From the NCBI GenBank assembly GCA_963823755.1, contig CAWGMP010000026.1:13859-77858 (forward strand): DNA of 64,000 nt, written 5' to 3'. A model generated the notes under the pieces. The model saw only the letters and a program-made list of their open reading frames with translations. It was not told the DNA's origin and did not search any database. A program made the position numbers and the translations under genes. Of this stretch, positions 37,099 to 46,017 are shown piece after piece. The first letter of the stretch is position 1. Each line of letters opens with the position of its first letter. The stretch comes from GCA-003244245 sp963823755 (GTDB lineage: Bacteria > Actinomycetota > Actinomycetes > Mycobacteriales > Pseudonocardiaceae).

Positions 37099-38187
37099 CT
37101 ATCGGGGAACGGGTTGGGGATCGCCGGCGCTGGTGCAACGCTGGGGGGCCCGCAAGCCGATACCGACGAGTGCCCAGGCTCCGTCGCTGAGAGTGTGCAC
37201 CATCCGGGACAGCAGCACCACAGCGGCGACCGCGCCACTGCCTGCGACGACCGGACCGAGCACCATCAGCAGCGCGACCTCGCGCACTCCCAACCCGGCA
37301 GGGGCCACCACCAGCACACCGGCAGCGATGAAACCGACCGTCCAGGCCAACGCAAACCCACCCACCGCGACCGGGGGCAACAACTCGTGGGTATCGGCCC
37401 GCGCGACCGGCCTGAGCAGCAACAGCATGCTCATGCCGTAGCCCATCCAGGTCACCGCGAGCCAGCCCAGTGCCCGTAACACCGCCGGTCCGCAAACCCG
37501 CTGAGGCGGGCTGCCCCGACCTAACACGCGGTGTACCAGCCGCAGCACCGGCAACACCAGCCGCGGGTGCAAGCTGGCCAGCAACAGCGGTGCCAACGCT
37601 GCGATCCAGCCGAAACGCTCGGACACCTCGCCAGAAGCGAAGGGCAGCACCAAACCGGCTACCACCGCTCCGGTGGCAGTGTGTGCCACCACGAACAGCA
37701 CCGATGCCGCTGTGGTCCGCGACGCCGGGACCCCGTATTCGCGACCCAGTCTGGCGTGCGCCACATAGGCCCACACCGTTCCCGGGATGTACTTGCCGAT
37801 CTGACCGGTGAAGAACACCCGGGCCGCGGCCGGCAGACCCAACGGGGCATCCAGTCCGCGCAGCAAGCTGCGCCAGGCCAGTCCGGAGGCGCCCATACCC
37901 GCAGCAGCAGCCAGGAACGACCCGAAAACCGCCGCCAAGCCGATCTTTCGCGCCGCGCCCAGAGCGCCCACCCCGTCGCCGGCAACGCGCCAGACCAGGA
38001 GTCCTAAGGCCGACCCGAGAAACACTAATCGGCCACAGACCAAGAGCCGACGTCTCCAGTGCGGTGTGTGAGCGCTGGTGGCGGCGACACGACGCCGCAA
38101 CCGGAGAACCTCAGCGCCGTTCGCTCGGCCGTTTTCTGGGCCGTTCGCTGGGGCATTCAGGGCCGCGTTCAGGACAACTCTTTCCAT
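37099..38187 (-). CDS. Flippase-like (UPF0104 / LPG-synthase TM domain) membrane protein
   Basis: A 362-residue integral membrane protein from the ATG at 38187 (MERVVLNAALNAP). The family fold shows VFFTGQIGKYIPGTVWAYVAHARLGREYGVPASRT, the classical GKYxPG region, plus about eight helices and the late GVLVVAPAGLGVREVALLMVL. Members include the membrane half of MprF and AglD-like flippases. The short Asn/Ala/Gly repeat NAPANGPENGRANGAE precedes the first helix. It lies between the HIT gene and pgsA, a slot that mycobacteria leave empty, so a role in moving a PI/PIM lipid or its precursor is inferred. The first 19 bases overlap the HIT gene. Confidence 0.85.
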   Translation of the reverse strand: MERVVLNAALNAPANGPENGRANGAEVLRLRRRVAATSAHTPHWRRRLLVCGRLVFLGSALGLLVWRVAGDGVGALGAARKIGLAAVFGSFLAAAAGMGASGLAWRSLLRGLDAPLGLPAAARVFFTGQIGKYIPGTVWAYVAHARLGREYGVPASRTTAASVLFVVAHTATGAVVAGLVLPFASGEVSERFGWIAALAPLLLASLHPRLVLPVLRLVHRVLGRGSPPQRVCGPAVLRALGWLAVTWMGYGMSMLLLLRPVARADTHELLPPVAVGGFALAWTVGFIAAGVLVVAPAGLGVREVALLMVLGPVVAGSGAVAAVVLLSRMVHTLSDGAWALVGIGLRAPQRCTSAGDPQPVPR

Positions 38188-38714
38188 GCGTCCACCAAAA
38201 GCGCGTGGGTCTCGGCCAGCAGCTGCGGTAGCACCTTGGTTCCGCCGACGACCGGCATGAAGTTCGCGTCCCCGCCCCACCGGGGGACCACGTGCTGGTG
38301 TAGGTGCGCAGCGATGCCGGCGCCGGCGACTGAGCCTTGATTGATGCCGATGTTGAAGCCGTGCGGCGCGGCCGCTCGACGGCTGGCCAGCATGGCCCGC
38401 TGGGTGAAGGCGGCCAGCTCTGTCGTCTCCTGGATGGTCAGGTCCGGATAATCCGCGACATGCCGGTATGGCACCACCATCAGGTGGCCCGGGTTGTATG
38501 GATAGAGGTTGAGCACCGCATAGACCGTGCCGCCTCGGGCGATCACCAGACCCTCGACATCGTCCATGGTGATGATCCGGCAGAACGGACACCGTCCACC
38601 ACCGCCCGCGGGACCGGACGTGTCTCCGCGCTTGATGTAGGCCATCCGATGTGGCGTCCACAGCCGCTGCAACGCGTCCGGCGCTCCGACCCCGTCCTGA
38701 GCTTCGGCGATCAT
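38169..38714 (-). CDS. HIT-family AP4A phosphorylase-like protein
   Basis: From the ATG at 38714 (MIAEAQDGVGAPD), which has GGAGG seven bases upstream, the protein is 181 residues. CPFCRI begins the HIT fold, followed by LNLYPYNPGHLMVVPYRHV and the catalytic histidine triad AAHLHQHVVPRW near residue 142. It matches Rv2613c, an AP4A phosphorylase. It follows thrS, which is itself a source of AP4A in many bacteria; that link is inference. Confidence 0.92.
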   Translation of the reverse strand: MIAEAQDGVGAPDALQRLWTPHRMAYIKRGDTSGPAGGGGRCPFCRIITMDDVEGLVIARGGTVYAVLNLYPYNPGHLMVVPYRHVADYPDLTIQETTELAAFTQRAMLASRRAAAPHGFNIGINQGSVAGAGIAAHLHQHVVPRWGGDANFMPVVGGTKVLPQLLAETHALLVDAWKELS

Positions 38715-38778
38715 CACTCCACCTCCGCCCATGGGGTCGAGATGGCGCAGCAAGGTAGGTTGGCGGTCATCACTCCGC

Positions 38779-40848
38779 CTACTCTCCTATCGGCAGCTCT
38801 GCCGCGCTGGGCGAGCGGTTCTCCCGTCGTGCCACCCAGCCGGTGATGGCGCTGACGGCCTCTCCCACTCCTACGCCGTTGATCTGGGTGCCGTCGCGGA
38901 ACCGGAAGGACACCGCGCCTGCCTCGACGTCCTTGCCCCCGGCGAGCAGCAGGAAGGGTACTTTCTGCGTGGTATGGGTCCGGATCTTCTTCTGCATCCG
39001 CTCGTCGGAGGCATCCACCTCGACTCGGATCCCCCGCGCCCGCAGCGCCTTGGCCACCTGCTGCAGGTGCTCGACATGCTCGTCCGCGATCGGGATCCCG
39101 ACCACCTGCACCGGCGCCAACCAGGCAGGGAACGCGCCCGCGTAGTGCTCGATGAGCACCCCGAAGAACCGCTCGATCGACCCGAACAGTGCCCGGTGGA
39201 TCATGTAGGGCTGCCGCCGGGAACCGTCCGAGGCGGTGTACTCCAACGCGAAGAGGTCAGGCTCCTGGAAGTCGACCTGGATGGTGGACAGCTGCCAGGT
39301 GCGTCCCAGTGCGTCCTTGGCCTGCACCGAGATCTTGGGTGCGTAGAAGGCCGCCCCACCGGGATCAAGCACCAGCTCCAGGCCGCTGGCCTCGGCGGCC
39401 TGGAGCAGCGCTTCGGTCGCCTCCGCCCACTGCTCGTCGGTGCCGACATACTTCTCGTCGTTGCGGGTGGACAGCTCCAGGTAGAAGTCGTCCAGCCCGA
39501 AGTCGCGGAGCAGGTCGAGCACGAAACTGAGCAGCGAGCGGATCTCGCCCTGCAGTTGCTCGGGCATGCAGTAGATGTGGGCGTCGTCCTGGGTCATCCC
39601 GCGCACCCGGGTCAGGCCGTGCACCACGCCGGATTTCTCGTAGCGATACACCGACCCGAACTCGAACAGCCGCAGTGGCAGTTCCCGGTAGGACCGCCCC
39701 CGAGAGCGGTAGATCAGGTTGTGGAACGGGCAGTTCATCGGCTTGAGGTAGTAGTCCTGGCCGGGCTTGCGTACCGTGCCGTCCTCGGCCGACTCCTCGT
39801 CGAGGTGCATCGGGGGGAACATGGCATCGGCGTACCAGTCCAGGTGCCCGGAGGTCTCGAACAGCTGTGCCTTGGTGATGTGTGGTGAGTTGACGAACTC
39901 GTAGCCCGCCTCCTCGTGCCGGCGGCGTGAGTAGTCCTCCATCACCCGGCGCACGGTGCCGCCCCGGGGATGGAACACCGGCAGTCCGGAGCCGATCTCG
40001 TCGGGGAAGCTGAACAGGTCCAGCTCGACGCCGAGCTTGCGGTGATCGCGCCGCTGCGCCTCGGCGAGTAACTCCAGATGTCGCTCCAGCGCCTCGGCCG
40101 ACTCCCACGCGGTGCCATAGATCCGCTGCAGCTGCGGGTTGCGCTCGCTACCCCGCCAGTAGGCGGCCGCGGTCCGCAGCAGCCGGAACGCCGGGATGTG
40201 CTTGGTCGTCGGCACATGCGGGCCGCGGCACAAGTCGCCCCAGATGGTCTCGCCGGTGTGCGGGTGGACGTTGTCGTAGATGGTCAGCTCCCCCGCCCCG
40301 ACCTCCATGACCTCGTCAGGATCGACGCTGACGTTCGAGGTGGACCCTTTGAGGTCGACGAGCTCGAGCTTGTACGGCTCGGCGGCCAGTTCGCGCTTGG
40401 CCTCGCTCGTCGAGCCCAGCACGCGGCGAGAGAATCGCTGACCGGCTTTGATGATCTTGCGCATGGTCTTTTCGAGGATCGCAAGGTCATCAGGAGTGAA
40501 GGGCCGGTCGACGTCGAAGTCGTAATAGAAACCGTCGGCCACCGGAGGACCGATACCCAGCTTGGCGCCGGGAAAGTGCTGCTGCACAGCTTGAGCGAGG
40601 ACGTGCGCACACGAGTGCCGGATGACACTGCGCCCCTCCGGACTGCTTGCTGCAACGGCCTCGACCTCGGTCTCGCTGTCAGGTGCCCAGGCCAGGTCGC
40701 GCAGGACACCCTGCGAGTCCCGAGCCACGACGGTGGCGTCTGGTCCGGTGCCGGGAGCCCCCCCGGCGCGCAGGGCCTGCCCAACGGTCGTGCCGACCCG
40801 CACCATCACGCGCAGGGCGGGCTGGACAGGGCGGACGGACGCGACCAC
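38779..40848 (-). CDS. thrS: Threonine-tRNA ligase
   Basis: Class II ThrRS of 689 residues. It has an N-terminal TGS domain, the editing domain HSCAHVLAQAVQQHFPGAKLG with SRRVL and CRGPHVPTT, and a catalytic core with Zn ligands in MNCPFHNLIY and later His residues including MIHRALFGSIERF. The C-terminal anticodon-binding domain (VQVVGIPIADEHVEHLQQVA) is complete. The GTG start has GGAG five bases upstream. It heads a seven-gene minus-strand operon ending in pimA and the LemA-like gene. No T-box leader was recognised upstream. Confidence 0.97.
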   Translation of the reverse strand: MVASVRPVQPALRVMVRVGTTVGQALRAGGAPGTGPDATVVARDSQGVLRDLAWAPDSETEVEAVAASSPEGRSVIRHSCAHVLAQAVQQHFPGAKLGIGPPVADGFYYDFDVDRPFTPDDLAILEKTMRKIIKAGQRFSRRVLGSTSEAKRELAAEPYKLELVDLKGSTSNVSVDPDEVMEVGAGELTIYDNVHPHTGETIWGDLCRGPHVPTTKHIPAFRLLRTAAAYWRGSERNPQLQRIYGTAWESAEALERHLELLAEAQRRDHRKLGVELDLFSFPDEIGSGLPVFHPRGGTVRRVMEDYSRRRHEEAGYEFVNSPHITKAQLFETSGHLDWYADAMFPPMHLDEESAEDGTVRKPGQDYYLKPMNCPFHNLIYRSRGRSYRELPLRLFEFGSVYRYEKSGVVHGLTRVRGMTQDDAHIYCMPEQLQGEIRSLLSFVLDLLRDFGLDDFYLELSTRNDEKYVGTDEQWAEATEALLQAAEASGLELVLDPGGAAFYAPKISVQAKDALGRTWQLSTIQVDFQEPDLFALEYTASDGSRRQPYMIHRALFGSIERFFGVLIEHYAGAFPAWLAPVQVVGIPIADEHVEHLQQVAKALRARGIRVEVDASDERMQKKIRTHTTQKVPFLLLAGGKDVEAGAVSFRFRDGTQINGVGVGEAVSAITGWVARRENRSPSAAELPIGE

Positions 40849-41225
40849 GAGAGCTCCTTTGCGATACGGGTCTGATCGGTTGTTGATCCTATCCAGGGAC
40901 TACCCAGCCGCTTTCAAGGGATGATGGGTACCCTGTGATTACCCCCACAACGAGCCTTCGAACGATTTCCGCATCGCTTAACGGGCGCTGTGGAGGGCAC
41001 ACCGTCGCGCAGACGCGGCGGCACGCCACCACCTGCCTGCTGCCGGCGCGACGCTCGCAGCACGAGAATCCGGGAGGCGTTCGATGTATTCGATACTCGA
41101 CGTCATCAGAGTATCTATGATCAGGCCGGGTATCTATGATCAGGCCGTGCTCGTGTCGGCGCGACGCTAGGGCTGGCTGGAAAGCCGCACCCTCCTATCA
41201 CGGCGGGTAAGCCGTGGAGGTGGCG
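40849..41225. other. Intergenic region upstream of thrS
   Basis: No gene is supported in this 377-base gap. It must hold the thrS promoter. A search by eye for the T-box anticodon-side motif (TGGNACCGCG) on the minus strand found none. It contains a short tandem duplication listed separately. Confidence 0.6.
41111..41147. repeat. Tandem 19-bp duplication
   Basis: GTATCTATGATCAGGCCG occurs twice (41111-41128 and 41130-41147) with a period of 19. It lies in the gap upstream of thrS and has no obvious role. Confidence 0.8.
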
Positions 41226-41939
41226 TCAACCTGCTGGCAGCAACGAGGTGAGCATCGCCCTCGCCGGTTGGGTCACCTTGTCCAGGTGCGGCGTGACAGT
41301 CACGATTGGGGAGGGGTTTGTCCGCTCATCACGCGGGTTGGCCGGTGCCGGGTTGGCCGGTGCCGGGTTGGCCGGTGTCAGCACCCCACCCACCGGAGCG
41401 ACCCGACCTACCCCCTGGGCGGCGGGATCCAGCACCGGGCTGACAGGTGCGATCGGGCCAGTCGGAGCATGGCCGGTAGCCGGTGGAGGGGAACTCCACG
41501 GTCGGGGTGCCGTAGGCGACTGCCGACGGGGTGCGGCCAGCGGGTCCACAGAGACTGGGGTGTTCCGGTGCACCTGCCCCAGCCGCGGATGAAGACCCGG
41601 GCTCGACTCGACGACTGCCTGGGCGCTGACCGACTCCGGAGCGGCAGGCGTGCGCTCGGCAGGCACCTGCCCCTGAGCCTCGCTGAGAGTGCCAGAACCG
41701 CTACCCGAGGCGAACGGGCTGTGACTGAGCAGGGGCGCACTGTCTCCCACGAGTGAGCCATCACCAACGTGGGTGGCACCGGCCAGCACGGAGCCACAGG
41801 CGAGCAGGGTTCCCGCCGCAAGACCGCAGGCTCGCCCGACCAGGACAGCACGGCCGCCGGCAACCCGGCCGGGAGACTCACCGTGGATCATGGAGACCGA
41901 CGTGCCGGTCGGGGCCTCGAGCTTCTGTCTGCGCTCCAC
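41226..41939 (-). CDS. Putative secreted Pro/Ala-rich protein
   Basis: An unrecognised protein of up to 237 residues. The ATG at 41891 (MIHGESPGRV) would place an N-terminal hydrophobic segment (RACGLAAGTLLACGSVLAGA) as a signal peptide or anchor. The remainder is Pro/Ser/Ala-rich and disordered-looking, with a threefold PANPA repeat near residue 195 encoded by three 15-base units. Codon usage is GC3-rich on this strand, supporting a real gene, but a plus-strand reading also stays open for about 115 codons. Function unknown. Confidence 0.45.
   Translation of the reverse strand: MERRQKLEAPTGTSVSMIHGESPGRVAGGRAVLVGRACGLAAGTLLACGSVLAGATHVGDGSLVGDSAPLLSHSPFASGSGSGTLSEAQGQVPAERTPAAPESVSAQAVVESSPGLHPRLGQVHRNTPVSVDPLAAPRRQSPTAPRPWSSPPPATGHAPTGPIAPVSPVLDPAAQGVGRVAPVGGVLTPANPAPANPAPANPRDERTNPSPIVTVTPHLDKVTQPARAMLTSLLPAG
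41335..41379. repeat. Three tandem 15-bp units
   Basis: The unit gggttggccggtgcc is repeated three times, the third with one change. On the minus strand it encodes PANPA repeated within the secreted Pro-rich protein. In-frame length polymorphism would be expected. Confidence 0.85.
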
Positions 41940-42230
41940 CGACCCAGGCGATCAAGGCCGTGGCGGAGGGCCCGGAGCCCGACTTCCTACGACGCCGAGC
42001 GGTCATCGTGGGTCACCAGAGATCTCCTCAGGGTAGTGGAACTGGGGAAGAATACAGCTCTCCGAGCACAGTTCCAGACCCATCACTCTTCCGGCGCAGC
42101 GCTGACGACGCAGGTGAGAATCGCTGATGCCCTCCGCCGGCCGCTGCAAGCCGCGCACCCTTGATCTCCTCGAAAAGAAAGCCTACCCTTACCTGCCCGG
42201 GGGTTGGTTTGCCTGATTTGGGAGCTATCT

Positions 42231-43574
42231 ATGCACCTGGGTGGACATGCTGTCGGGTTGGTTCGTCGTGGCGTTGCGTGTCTCGCCCTCGTCGGTGTAG
42301 CCGCGTGCAGCAGCACCGGCGCTACCTCTGGCGGGACGCCGCCGCCGGACAACCACTACCGTCAAGTCAACCTGGCGGCTAACTCCGAGGCGTACAAGGC
42401 GCGTTTCACCATGCCGGAGATGGTGAACGCGTGGGGTGTCGCGATCCGCCCCAAGGGCGCGGGCGGGCATTTCTGGGTCGCCGCCGGTAACGCGTCCTAT
42501 GAGTTCGTCGGCGACGTCGGTGCGGCTAGCGACCAGAAGATGCGGGAACTGCACCAGGATCCGCTCAAGGCGGTGACGATCCCGGGCACCGACATCAAGA
42601 CGGACACCACGAGCGTCGGCAAGGCCACCGGGGTGGTCTTCAACGGCGCCGATATCAACTCGGACAAGTTCGTCGTGACCAACCAACCAGCGCAGGTCGA
42701 TGGGCGCACGGTCATGCTGGGGGGCTCGGCGCGGTTCATCTTCGCCACCGACTCCGGGCGCATCGCCGCATGGGGTGAACGCGGACCAGACGGCAAGGTC
42801 GTGCGGGTGGACGGGCCGAGCCAGGAGGTGTTCAACGGGGACCCCCAGGGCATGAAATTCTTTGGGTTGGCGATCAGGCAGGATCGCTTCGACACCCTGT
42901 GGGCCGCCGATTTCGGTTCTGATCCGCAGATCCGCCAATTCGACAAGAACTGGAAATTGGTACCGACCCAGGGCTTCGCCAACCCGTTCGCCACCGGCGC
43001 CGCCGCTGACCCAACCGACCAGGCCAAGGGCAAGAAGGCCACGCCGGGTGACCCGGTTCCGTGGAACATCACCACCGTCGGTGACCGGGTCTTCGTCTCC
43101 TATGCGATCTCCAAGGCACCCGACAAGCCGGAACCCGGCGGCCCGGCGTTCGACGCCGGCGAGGAAGACTCCCTGAACAAGGAGCAGGAAAAAGCCACCG
43201 GGAGTCACCCGGACAAGGGCAAACTCGCCGAGTTCACCAGCGCAGGCGCATTAGTCCGGGTATTCGGAGACGACGGCAGGCTGGACGCTCCGTGGGGGGT
43301 TGCGGTGGCTCCGGCGAGCTTCGGCCCGATGGGCGGTAAGATCCTGGTGGGCAATTTCGGCGGCGCCGGGAGGATCGCGGCGTTCGACGACGCCACCGGT
43401 AAATTCGTCGACTACCTGCGCGACGAACAGGGATCACCGGTAGGTATCGACGGCATCTGGAACATCCTGTTCGGCAACGGGGAAAGCCTCGGCGACGCAG
43501 ACGCCCTGTACTTCGCGGCTGGGCCGGCTGAAGAGAAGGAAGCTCTCTTCGGTAAGCTACAAGTCGCCCGCTGA
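42231..43574 (+). CDS. TIGR03118-family beta-propeller lipoprotein
   Basis: The ATG at 42231 (MHLGGHAVGLVRRG) has GGGAG eight bases upstream and gives 447 residues. A signal peptide ends at the lipobox-like GVAAC, with the Cys near residue 26, so the protein is probably a lipoprotein. The body is a TIGR03118 propeller: YRQVNLAANSEAYKARF, NAWGVAIRPKGAGGHFWVAA, GVVFNGADI, SGRIAAWGER, GLAIRQDRFDTLWAADFGSD, APWGVAVAPASFGPMGG, LVGNFGGAGRIAAFD and IDGIWNILFGNGESLGDADA. Its function is unknown. It is convergent with the MoeA-like gene. Confidence 0.87.
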   Translation: MHLGGHAVGLVRRGVACLALVGVAACSSTGATSGGTPPPDNHYRQVNLAANSEAYKARFTMPEMVNAWGVAIRPKGAGGHFWVAAGNASYEFVGDVGAASDQKMRELHQDPLKAVTIPGTDIKTDTTSVGKATGVVFNGADINSDKFVVTNQPAQVDGRTVMLGGSARFIFATDSGRIAAWGERGPDGKVVRVDGPSQEVFNGDPQGMKFFGLAIRQDRFDTLWAADFGSDPQIRQFDKNWKLVPTQGFANPFATGAAADPTDQAKGKKATPGDPVPWNITTVGDRVFVSYAISKAPDKPEPGGPAFDAGEEDSLNKEQEKATGSHPDKGKLAEFTSAGALVRVFGDDGRLDAPWGVAVAPASFGPMGGKILVGNFGGAGRIAAFDDATGKFVDYLRDEQGSPVGIDGIWNILFGNGESLGDADALYFAAGPAEEKEALFGKLQVAR

Positions 43575-43615
43575 TACTGCTCGGCGGTAGAGCCCGCAGA
43601 TCCCCATTCCGAGTC

Positions 43616-45313
43616 TTACCGGCTCCGGCTCCCGCCTATCTTCGAATAACCGTCGCAACCCAGGAGCCTGCACCGGAAATCTGGTGATCGCAAGACCGTC
43701 CGCAAGGCCACGATCGGCGGGCTGTCGAAAACCCGGCCCGGCAGGACGAGCACCTCGCTTGTCGAACTCGTTCGGGCGATTTCGAGGACCGTGACCGCAC
43801 CGACACGCGCGATGAGTGCGGCTATGGGGTCTGCCTCAGCGCGGTGGTCCAGGGCCAGCGCCGCCCCGTGGCACAGACCGGTCGCCAGTGCCTCGCACGC
43901 ATCCCGGGCACCGGACTCCGTCCAGTGCACCGATCCGCGAGCTATCCCATGGTGGCACAGCTCGACCAGGACGTCCGTCGCAGGCGAACACAGACCGCTG
44001 ATCATAGTGGTCATTGCGGGGAACGCGGCGCCCACGATCGGGACGGCTCGCACCTCAGCGCCCGTGGCGAAACCAGCAGTCCCGATGGGGATTCGCAACA
44101 TCGCCTCGGTCTGAACGAGCGCGTTCAGCGCGCCGGCTCCACGCCGCAGCGGGGTGGCCACCAGAGTCTCCCGGGCGGTACGCGGGTCGACGATGCGCGC
44201 AAGCCGCAGCCGCACGTACTCGTCCAGATGCTCGGCCGAGGTCACGGCACAGCCCAGCCGGGCCGGCACTCCAGCCTGCCCTGCCGATCCGCCCAGTTTC
44301 AGCATGCTCCGGAGGAGGGGCGCGACGAAGCACACGAACGCGCGCTCTGCCGAGGCCGGGTAACCCGGCACCCCGACCACCGGAACCGGATGGTTACCGG
44401 ACAGCATCCCGAGCAGGACCGGATGCCCGGGCCGCATCGCGACGCCGTGCACGGCGACGCGGCCGAGGCGACGCACGACTGCGGGAGTGTGGTCGTCACG
44501 GCCGACACTCGAACCAGCGATCACCAGCACGACATCGGCGCGATGCGCCGCCTGCGCCACGGCGGCGGTGAGCTGATCCGGCTGGTCCGGCGCGATCGGC
44601 ATCCGCAGGACGTCGCCACCGGCCTCCTCGGCCATCCCGGCCAGCATCAGCGAGTTCGTATCGAGCACCTCGCCGGGCGCGAGGACGTCGCCGAACGGAC
44701 GCACCTCGTCCCCGGTCGGCAGGATTGCCACCACCGGCCGGCGCCGGACACGGACCGTGCGGTGGCCCGCGGCGGCCAACGCGGCGACGTCGACCGGCCG
44801 GATGCGATGGCCAGCCGGCAGCACCATCTCCCCCACCTGGATGTCCTCGCCGACAGACCGCACGTGACGGCCCGGGGCGACCGAGGTGCCGATCTCGGCG
44901 CTGCCGTCGGTACCGAGCAGAACGTGCTCACGCATGATCACGGCATCGAACTCGTCGGGCATCGGATCGCCGGTGTCGATGAGATCGAATTCTCCGCGTG
45001 GCAGCCGAGCGGGCCGCTGCGGTATCGCGGTGCTCGTGCCGGCGGCGTGCACCGCGATGCCGTCCATGGCCGCGGCCCGGTAGGCAGGCACGGGCCACAG
45101 CGCCCGCACCAGCTCTGCGGTGACCCGCCCGCTGGCCGCGGTGACTCCGACGACCTCGGCATCAGTCACCGCGACCCACCCGGATCGCATGCAGGTCTGC
45201 ATCCACGCCCGGAACGCCTCGGCTACCGGGTCCGCCCCGACCGCGGCTCCTCGACGGGCCGGCGGCACTTCACCCGCCGGCCCGTCGAGGAGCCGCGGCC
45301 ATGTCACTGCCAC
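43616..45313 (-). CDS. MoeA-like molybdenum-cofactor protein with C-terminal PBP-like domain
   Basis: This 565-residue protein has an N-terminal MoeA fold: PVPAYRAAAMDGIAVHAAG, LIDTGDPMPDEFDAVIMREH, VGEDIQVGEMVLPAGHRI, VVAILPTGDEVRPFG, and the MPT-binding AGSSVGRDDHTP and GHPVLLGMLSGNHPVPVVGVPGYP. MoeA inserts Mo into molybdopterin. The last 180 residues, with HHGIARGSVHWTESGARDACEALATGL, resemble the substrate-binding-like domain found fused to MoeA in some archaea and clostridia. The GTG start lies upstream of a 25-bp perfect palindrome covering codons 6-25; a later GTG (VGADPVAEAF) could be used. No mob or moa partner is adjacent. Confidence 0.82.
   Translation of the reverse strand: MAVTWPRLLDGPAGEVPPARRGAAVGADPVAEAFRAWMQTCMRSGWVAVTDAEVVGVTAASGRVTAELVRALWPVPAYRAAAMDGIAVHAAGTSTAIPQRPARLPRGEFDLIDTGDPMPDEFDAVIMREHVLLGTDGSAEIGTSVAPGRHVRSVGEDIQVGEMVLPAGHRIRPVDVAALAAAGHRTVRVRRRPVVAILPTGDEVRPFGDVLAPGEVLDTNSLMLAGMAEEAGGDVLRMPIAPDQPDQLTAAVAQAAHRADVVLVIAGSSVGRDDHTPAVVRRLGRVAVHGVAMRPGHPVLLGMLSGNHPVPVVGVPGYPASAERAFVCFVAPLLRSMLKLGGSAGQAGVPARLGCAVTSAEHLDEYVRLRLARIVDPRTARETLVATPLRRGAGALNALVQTEAMLRIPIGTAGFATGAEVRAVPIVGAAFPAMTTMISGLCSPATDVLVELCHHGIARGSVHWTESGARDACEALATGLCHGAALALDHRAEADPIAALIARVGAVTVLEIARTSSTSEVLVLPGRVFDSPPIVALRTVLRSPDFRCRLLGCDGYSKIGGSRSR
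45241..45298. repeat. Perfect 25-bp inverted repeat with 8-base loop
   Basis: The arms at 45241-45265 and 45274-45298 (left arm begins ccgcggctcctcgacgggcc) pair at all 25 positions around cacttcac. It lies inside the first codons of the MoeA-like gene. The hairpin would be extremely stable in mRNA. It may be an attenuator or translational lid, or a mobile palindrome. Confidence 0.9.
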
Positions 45314-45780
45314 CTTCGCTCTTTCCCGGACCAGTTTGGAGAGTGACGGTTCATCGAACTCAGCAATCCGTCACCGACACCGGAGCATATGCGCTGCCAG
45401 GTTCCTGGAACACCTACGTTTGCAAGTGCATACGTTGAGACCAGCAGCACACTGTCACTGAACTGCGGATTCACCAACTTGAAACCGTCTCGTCACGGAG
45501 GGTTTTCGACCGGTACCCGGCCTTTGCAAGGATAGTCCACACTCTGGCAACCGCAAATGGACCGCCCCAGGAGTGGCGGACATCAGCCGGGAGAAGCTCA
45601 CAGAGCGGGGTTACCTGCGGCTCAACGTCGGAGTCCCCATGTCCCAGCGCCGCACGCCGAGGGCAACTTCCCGACCCGGCGAAGCACTGATGCCCGGCCT
45701 GGTCATAGGCCATGGTCGGGCACTGGGCCAGGCCAGCACAGCCGATCCAACGCACGCGGTGCGCTGTCGCACGGTAGGGA
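45314..45780. other. Gap upstream of the MoeA-like gene; no gene supported
   Basis: Short open frames exist on both strands, but none has a ribosome site plus recognisable product. A frame near 45573 begins MADISREKLTERGYLRL and then turns Arg/Pro-rich, as in decayed sequence. A GTGACGG...CCGTCAC pair of 7-base arms flanks 16 bases around 45341-45370. It could be an operator of the MoeA-like gene. Confidence 0.4.
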
Positions 45781-46017
45781 TCAGTCAGCGGTGCGGGCCC
45801 CGGTCACCGGACCCGCACCGTGACCATCGGCGGCAACAGTGAGCGAGTGCGACGGTTGAACGAGTTCACCCGATGTCATTGCTTTCTGCGCTTGTTCTAT
45901 CCTTCGCCGGTCACGTCCAGCTCTCCACATAAGACCAGCAAGCCCGATGCTCGTGAAGACCAATCCTACGATTAGGAGGATAATCGCCAGCGTCAGCGTC
46001 TGGATGATAGCTCCCAT
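45781..46017 (-). CDS. Small single-helix membrane protein
   Basis: The ATG at 46017 (MGAIIQTLTLAIILLIVGLVF) has AGAGG seven bases upstream and gives 78 residues. One N-terminal membrane helix (TLAIILLIVGLVFTSIGLAGLMW) is followed by a basic stretch (RAGRDRRRIEQAQKA) and a polar tail. No family was recognised. The clear ribosome site and helix support a real gene. Confidence 0.55.
   Translation of the reverse strand: MGAIIQTLTLAIILLIVGLVFTSIGLAGLMWRAGRDRRRIEQAQKAMTSGELVQPSHSLTVAADGHGAGPVTGARTAD

Noticed and set aside
40849..41225. T-box riboswitch before thrS
   Set aside because: No TGGNACCGCG or specifier stem recognised on the minus strand.
43844..45346. 500-codon plus-strand frame opposite the MoeA-like gene
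   Set aside because: The MoeA motifs lie on the minus strand; the plus reading is His/Arg/Gly-rich shadow.
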